Assembly: GCA_025360235.1 (NCBI GenBank)
Contig: JANYCO010000253.1
Span: 1-9,467 of the forward strand
Direction of reading: 5' to 3'
Length of the DNA: 9,467 nucleotides
Source: Cytophagales bacterium
Lineage (GTDB): Bacteria; Bacteroidota; Bacteroidia; Cytophagales; Cytophagaceae
The notes below the pieces were generated by a model. The model was not told the DNA's origin. It worked only from the letters and a program-made list of their open reading frames with translations, and did no database searches. Position numbers and translations under genes: made by a program. Within the stretch, counting starts at the first letter, position 1. Each line of letters starts with the position of its first letter. Below are positions 6,605 through 9,467 of the stretch, in pieces.

Positions 6605-7816
6605 GTGAAAAATATCAGACACATTATTTTTTTGAAAGATGTCCTATTGCTAACATTATCGGCTTTTGGCGGACCACAAGCGCATCTTGCGCTTTTTCAA
6701 AAAATTCTTGTAAAAAAACGCGCCTATATTTCGGAGAACGAATTAATTGACCTTAACTCCTTTTGTCAAATCCTACCCGGGCCTGCTTCTACTCAAACGC
6801 TTACTGCAGTTGGTTATAAAATGGGAGGTCCCTGGCTGGCTTTCTTTACACTTCTGGTATGGATACTTCCAGCTTGTACCGTAATGACGCTTGCTGCAGT
6901 GGGTATCATTTATTGGGTAGATCCTGAAACATTAAAAAATGTGACAAGATTCATCCAACCAATGGCGGTTGCATTTGTAATGTATGCTGCCTACCGGATA
7001 AGTTTGATGGTTGTGAAAACAACAACCAGTTACATCATATTTGTAATTTCTGCAGTCTTCTGCTTCTTCGTTCACTCACCAGCCATCTTTCCAGTCGTTT
7101 TACTTATCGGTGGTTTTGCCACCTCGTTTCAGTGGAAAGAACAGTCCATAAAAAAGAGGAAAAATCCATGGAATATAAAATGGGCCAATCTGACACTCTT
7201 TGTTTGCATATTCATTGGCTCTGCGGCTCTTTCCAAATTGACTAAAGCCTTTCTTCCGGAATACACATTACCTTTTGGTCTCTTCGAAAATTTTTACAGA
7301 AATGGTAGCCTGCTCTTTGGTGGTGGCGATGCCCTCAGTGCCTTCTTCTATAAAGAATTTGTGGAGTTCAGAAATTTACTTACTCCAGACCAACTGCTAA
7401 CAGGTTTCGCTTTTCAGAAAACATTGCCCGGACCATTGTTCTCCTTTAGCTCTTATGTGGGAGCACTTGCTATGCAAAGAGACTTCGGACTTTCAGGCGT
7501 TATTTTAGGAGGTATTATTGGAGCTGTTGGCATATTTCTACCTGGTACCATTCTTATTTTTTTTCTAATACCCATCTGGGAAAAATTAAAACAAAACCGC
7601 GTTGTAAAAGCATCTTTGGAAGGAATAAATGCAGCAAGTGCCGGTGTAGTAACAGCTACCGCTCTTACCCTTTTCTGGCCAATTATGAATATGTCTAAAA
7701 TAGAGGCGACAACAAACATAACGATTATAACAGGTACCGTGGCTATTCTTATTTTTACAAAAATCCCTCCTCCCTATCTAATTCTTGTTGGATTAATCTG
7801 TGGTCTTCTATTTTAA
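6605..7816 (+). CDS. chrA: Two-domain chromate transporter (CHR family, long form)
   Basis: This 403-residue inner-membrane protein has both CHR halves. The N-terminal half holds SAFGGPQAHLALF (19-31) and CQILPGPASTQT (54-65). The C-terminal half repeats them as LLFGGGDALSAFF (236-248) and QKTLPGPLFSFSSY (271-284). Hydrophobic helices fill the rest, with a charged linker near 178-190. Family proteins export chromate or related oxyanions; chromate resistance is an inference by family only, and some CHR proteins have other roles. The start is GTG: a TAA lies directly before it in frame (6602-6604), so no longer version is possible, and the residues fit the family N-terminus. It diverges from the dioxygenase and converges with the PAP2 gene 60 bases away. 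No chromate sensor (ChrB) is adjacent. Confidence 0.93.
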   Translation: MKNIRHIIFLKDVLLLTLSAFGGPQAHLALFQKILVKKRAYISENELIDLNSFCQILPGPASTQTLTAVGYKMGGPWLAFFTLLVWILPACTVMTLAAVGIIYWVDPETLKNVTRFIQPMAVAFVMYAAYRISLMVVKTTTSYIIFVISAVFCFFVHSPAIFPVVLLIGGFATSFQWKEQSIKKRKNPWNIKWANLTLFVCIFIGSAALSKLTKAFLPEYTLPFGLFENFYRNGSLLFGGGDALSAFFYKEFVEFRNLLTPDQLLTGFAFQKTLPGPLFSFSSYVGALAMQRDFGLSGVILGGIIGAVGIFLPGTILIFFLIPIWEKLKQNRVVKASLEGINAASAGVVTATALTLFWPIMNMSKIEATTNITIITGTVAILIFTKIPPPYLILVGLICGLLF

Positions 7817-7876
7817 TACTTCCATAATTTCAAGCATAATAAAATCCTGAGACATTTCTGAAAAAAATCAGCGGGA

Positions 7877-8485
7877 TCAATTAATCTGTTTAATCAGCGG
7901 TCGTTTTTTCTGCAATTTCTGATTGAGTTTCCAGCTCAACCATGCAGACCCCGCTCCAATCAACATTCCTGCAGCAACATCAGAAGGATAATGAACACCA
8001 AGATACATCCTACTATATCCAACTGCAGCTGCCCATGAATAAGCTGGTACAATAACATACCACTTAGGAAAATTAAGACTTAGCGCAGTAGCCGTCTCAA
8101 ACGCTGCGGTAGCATGACCGGAAGGAAACGAAGGTGATGTTTCTTTTACTTTTGGTAGTATAAAATTGTAAGTATCATAAGGCCTCACTCTGTTTATAGT
8201 ATGTTTCAAAAGGAAAGTCATAGACATGGAAAGCCCTATTCCTGCTGCCATCTGATAGGATTTGTAACGTAACGATTTATCCTTTTTAAGAACGCTAACA
8301 GAAAAAACAGAAACCGGAGCTGCTATACTAAATGCATAAGAACTATAAGAAATATCTTTAAAAATAACTGTTCCGGAATGATTGATATAAGGAGTGTTGA
8401 TCGCATTAAGCAAATCAATATCTAAGTTTTGTCCCATAGTAGTCCCGGACAAGACGATCAAAAGACATACAAATATTTTTTTCAT
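7877..8485 (-). CDS. Secreted PAP2-family phosphatase
   Basis: This 202-residue acid phosphatase/lipid phosphatase-like protein has all three PAP2 signature motifs. These are KX6RP (K94 to P102, KHTINRVRP), PSGH (121-124, in SFPSGHATAAF) and SRX5H (S158 to H165, SRMYLGVHYPSD), so the catalytic histidines are present. The N-terminus MKKIFVCLLIVLSGTTMGQ is a signal peptide with a plausible cut near residue 18. Hydrophobic segments at about 50-66, 80-93 and 140-185 suggest membrane helices, so it is probably a periplasm-facing enzyme acting on phospholipid or undecaprenyl pyrophosphate-like substrates. Undecaprenyl pyrophosphate recycling would suit the nearby capsule genes, but that is only inference. 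It converges with chrA and diverges from the DUF3817 gene, whose possible start is only 9 bases away. Confidence 0.92.
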   Translation of the reverse strand: MKKIFVCLLIVLSGTTMGQNLDIDLLNAINTPYINHSGTVIFKDISYSSYAFSIAAPVSVFSVSVLKKDKSLRYKSYQMAAGIGLSMSMTFLLKHTINRVRPYDTYNFILPKVKETSPSFPSGHATAAFETATALSLNFPKWYVIVPAYSWAAAVGYSRMYLGVHYPSDVAAGMLIGAGSAWLSWKLNQKLQKKRPLIKQIN

Positions 8486-8494
8486 CGAGTATGA

Positions 8495-8845
8495 ATGTAT
8501 AACTTACCCTCCTATAAAAATAATTTTATGATAACTAATTTATTAAAATCTCCTTTGGGCCGCTTCCGGATAATCGCTTTTCTGGAAGGAATGTCCTTTC
8601 TTATTCTGCTCTTCATCGCCATGCCACTAAAGTACTTTGCCAATATGCCTTGGGCTGTAAAACAAGTTGGTATGGCACATGGTGTCTTATTTATTCTTTA
8701 TTTGGTTACAGTAGCTCATTTAATGTATGCTATAAAATGGTCCTTCGTAAAAGCTATTATAGCGGTATTAGCATCCTTGGTACCATTCGGTACATTTATA
8801 CTGGATGCCAGAATGTTAAGGGAAGAAACCCAAGACAAAAAGTAG
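8495..8845 (+). CDS. DUF3817 small integral membrane protein
   Basis: This is a small membrane protein of unknown function, 116 residues from the ATG at 8495. The family pattern begins at the inner ATG at 8528, giving 105 residues starting MITNLLKSPLGRFRIIAFLEG. That later start is more likely, because the first 11 residues (YNLPSYKNNF) are unlike the family and the 8495 start leaves only 9 bases to the divergent PAP2 start. Visible features are RIIAFLEGMSFLILLFIAMPLKY, MAHGVLFILYLV and a third helix near VKAIIAVLASLVPFGTFIL, so about three transmembrane segments. The arginine/glutamate near the first helix and the HG pair in the second are the conserved DUF3817 residues. It ends in a short charged tail. 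Function is not known, and no partner is obvious in the neighbourhood. Confidence 0.85.
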   Translation: MYNLPSYKNNFMITNLLKSPLGRFRIIAFLEGMSFLILLFIAMPLKYFANMPWAVKQVGMAHGVLFILYLVTVAHLMYAIKWSFVKAIIAVLASLVPFGTFILDARMLREETQDKK

Positions 8846-8889
8846 ATTTTTCTATTTATCTGGAAACAACCTAAAATTATTGGCTTCCC

Positions 8890-8923
8890 TTGTTTTTTTC
8901 TGTTGAAATATTCTATAATTTAG
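8890..8923 (+). promoter_or_regulatory. Possible promoter before the small membrane protein at 8950
   Basis: TAATTTAG (8916-8923) matches the Bacteroidota -7 element TAnnTTTG at five of its six fixed bases, and TTG (8890-8892) lies 23 bases upstream. TATAAT (8914-8919) overlaps it. The position fits transcription of the reading frame at 8950. The 104-base gap between 8845 and 8950 holds nothing else I can recognise; AT-rich chance matching is likely. Confidence 0.2.
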
Positions 8924-8949
8924 CAGCATCATATTAAACAAACTATTTT

Positions 8950-9417
8950 ATGGCTCTTATTAGTATTTCACTTATCATTATTGGTTTTATTCTTTCTGTA
9001 TATGCAGGAGTGGTACTTTCATTAACAAACAAATTAAGAACTGCTTCGGGTGAATTGGATCAGTCAAGAATTGTAATGTATCAAACTAATAGTGTAAAAC
9101 TTAACACTACTCTTGCTAGAAGAGCAAGACAGGCAGAATTCATTGAGAATAGTGTGGACTCAGCACGTCTCATTGAGGAGAATAAAAGGGAACAAAATGC
9201 CCCTCACCCGAAGAATTGCTACTGCCATAACGTTAGCCTCACTGGCTGGTTGCTCAAGGACGTTACCTCCGTCAGAAAAACCCAAAATTGCCAAGGAATC
9301 ATTCGGGAAGTTACCCGATGGCCGGGACGTGGAAATCTACACGTTGTCAAACAAGAACGGCGTGGAAGTAAGAATTATGACCTATGGAGGAGTGGTTGTT
9401 TCTCTGCGAACTCCTGA
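8950..9417 (+). CDS. Small single-pass membrane protein, unrecognised, fused in frame to unrelated sequence
   Basis: I do not recognise this protein. Residues 1-25 (ALISISLIIIGFILSVYAGVV) form one strong membrane helix. Residues about 26-80 are polar, charged and likely helical, ending near EENKREQ. From about residue 83 the translation turns into cysteine-, tryptophan- and arginine-rich nonsense, because it runs out of frame through the start of the aldose 1-epimerase gene at 9197. The real protein therefore probably ends at an unseen stop beyond a junction somewhere in 9115-9196, and only its first ~55-80 residues should be trusted. GC counted by hand is about 30% over 8941-9120 and 47% over 9121-9180. 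The 468-base length should not be taken as a real gene length. Confidence 0.4.
   Translation: MALISISLIIIGFILSVYAGVVLSLTNKLRTASGELDQSRIVMYQTNSVKLNTTLARRARQAEFIENSVDSARLIEENKREQNAPHPKNCYCHNVSLTGWLLKDVTSVRKTQNCQGIIREVTRWPGRGNLHVVKQERRGSKNYDLWRSGCFSANS
9111..9129. other. Perfect 7-bp hairpin at the suspected junction
   Basis: TCTTGCT (9111-9117), a 5-base loop and AGCAAGA (9123-9129) form a perfect stem. It sits where GC content begins to rise and just before the reading frame loses native character. There is no T run, so it is not a terminator. Hairpins are common sites of template switching in amplified DNA, which would fit a chimera, but the coincidence is unproven. Confidence 0.4.
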
Positions 9418-9467
9418 CCGCAAGGCCACACTGGACGATATTGTACTGGGCTTCGACCGTTTGGAAG
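9197..9467 (+). CDS. galM: Aldose 1-epimerase (galactose mutarotase) lipoprotein, 5' part, cut by window edge
   Basis: Translated from the ATG at 9197, 90 residues are visible and the frame is open at the window end. The N-terminus MPLTRRIATAITLASLAGCS is a lipoprotein signal with lipobox LAGC (Cys19). The mutarotase start follows: FGKLPDGRDVEIYTLSNKNG (36-55), VRIMTYGGVVVSL (58-70) and LDDIVLGFDRLE (79-90). This is the conserved opening of galactose mutarotases, which interconvert alpha and beta aldoses. Family members have about 340-400 residues, so roughly three quarters is missing. AGGGA at 9187-9191 is a plausible ribosome site. GC is about 51% by hand count, against about 30% just upstream, and codons favour C/G third bases. 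The style reminds me of Acidobacteria or similar taxa, from memory only. It is either horizontally acquired or joined artificially. Confidence 0.88.
   Translation, partial: MPLTRRIATAITLASLAGCSRTLPPSEKPKIAKESFGKLPDGRDVEIYTLSNKNGVEVRIMTYGGVVVSLRTPDRKATLDDIVLGFDRLE

Noticed and set aside
7453..7719. 88-codon open frame on the minus strand inside the chromate transporter
   Set aside because: It is antisense to the conserved C-terminal CHR domain and has no recognisable features.
7858..7871. CTGA/TCAG hairpin with an A6 loop between chrA and the PAP2 gene as a bidirectional terminator
   Set aside because: The stem is only 4 bp and no stable GC-rich stem precedes a T run on either strand.
8650..8874. 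74-codon + strand frame overlapping the DUF3817 gene
   Set aside because: It is the same strand in another frame and does not match any protein pattern, while the DUF3817 frame does.
9136..9141. EcoRI site (GAATTC) near the suspected junction as a cloning scar
   Set aside because: GAATTC also occurs elsewhere in the window (near 825 and 2055), so one more is not informative.

Overview
The window is most likely a Bacteroidota chromosome fragment. It is AT-rich (about one third GC by eye) and has lysine-, isoleucine- and asparagine-rich proteins, little Shine-Dalgarno dependence, and a Bacteroidota-style capsule/exopolysaccharide export set. The last ~270 bases have about 51% GC by hand count and do not look like the rest.

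Left block, minus strand (5101 down to 1): a polysaccharide assembly and export operon, transcribed right to left. The order is a GT4 glycosyltransferase, a Wza-like outer-membrane export lipoprotein, a Wzc-like co-polymerase/tyrosine kinase, and a PHP-family tyrosine phosphatase cut by the left edge. Glycosyltransferase builds the repeat unit, kinase and Wza form the trans-envelope export path, and kinase/phosphatase cycling on a tyrosine-rich tail controls polymer length or output. The kinase gene carries one in-frame TAA at codon 154. The reading frame on both sides is intact and homologous-looking, so this is either a young pseudogene or a base-call error.

Middle block: gcvH (glycine cleavage H protein) lies just upstream of the glycosyltransferase on the same strand. 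It is preceded by a YgiD-type extradiol dioxygenase, also on the minus strand. These are housekeeping or accessory genes. Only strand and spacing tie them to the capsule genes.

Right block: a two-domain chromate transporter (+) diverges from the dioxygenase gene and converges on a secreted PAP2 phosphatase (-). The PAP2 gene in turn diverges from a small DUF3817 membrane protein (+). A small single-pass membrane protein reading frame (8950 onward) never meets its own stop. It runs out of frame through the start of a lipoprotein aldose 1-epimerase (9197 to the edge). The abrupt composition change and the missing stop suggest a junction at about 9115-9196, from assembly or amplification chimerism or a real insertion.

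No tRNA, rRNA, CRISPR array, insertion sequence or prophage was seen, and no clearly new defence or mobile system. The two things most worth checking are the kinase nonsense codon and the right-end junction. No stretch over 300 bases lacks a gene.
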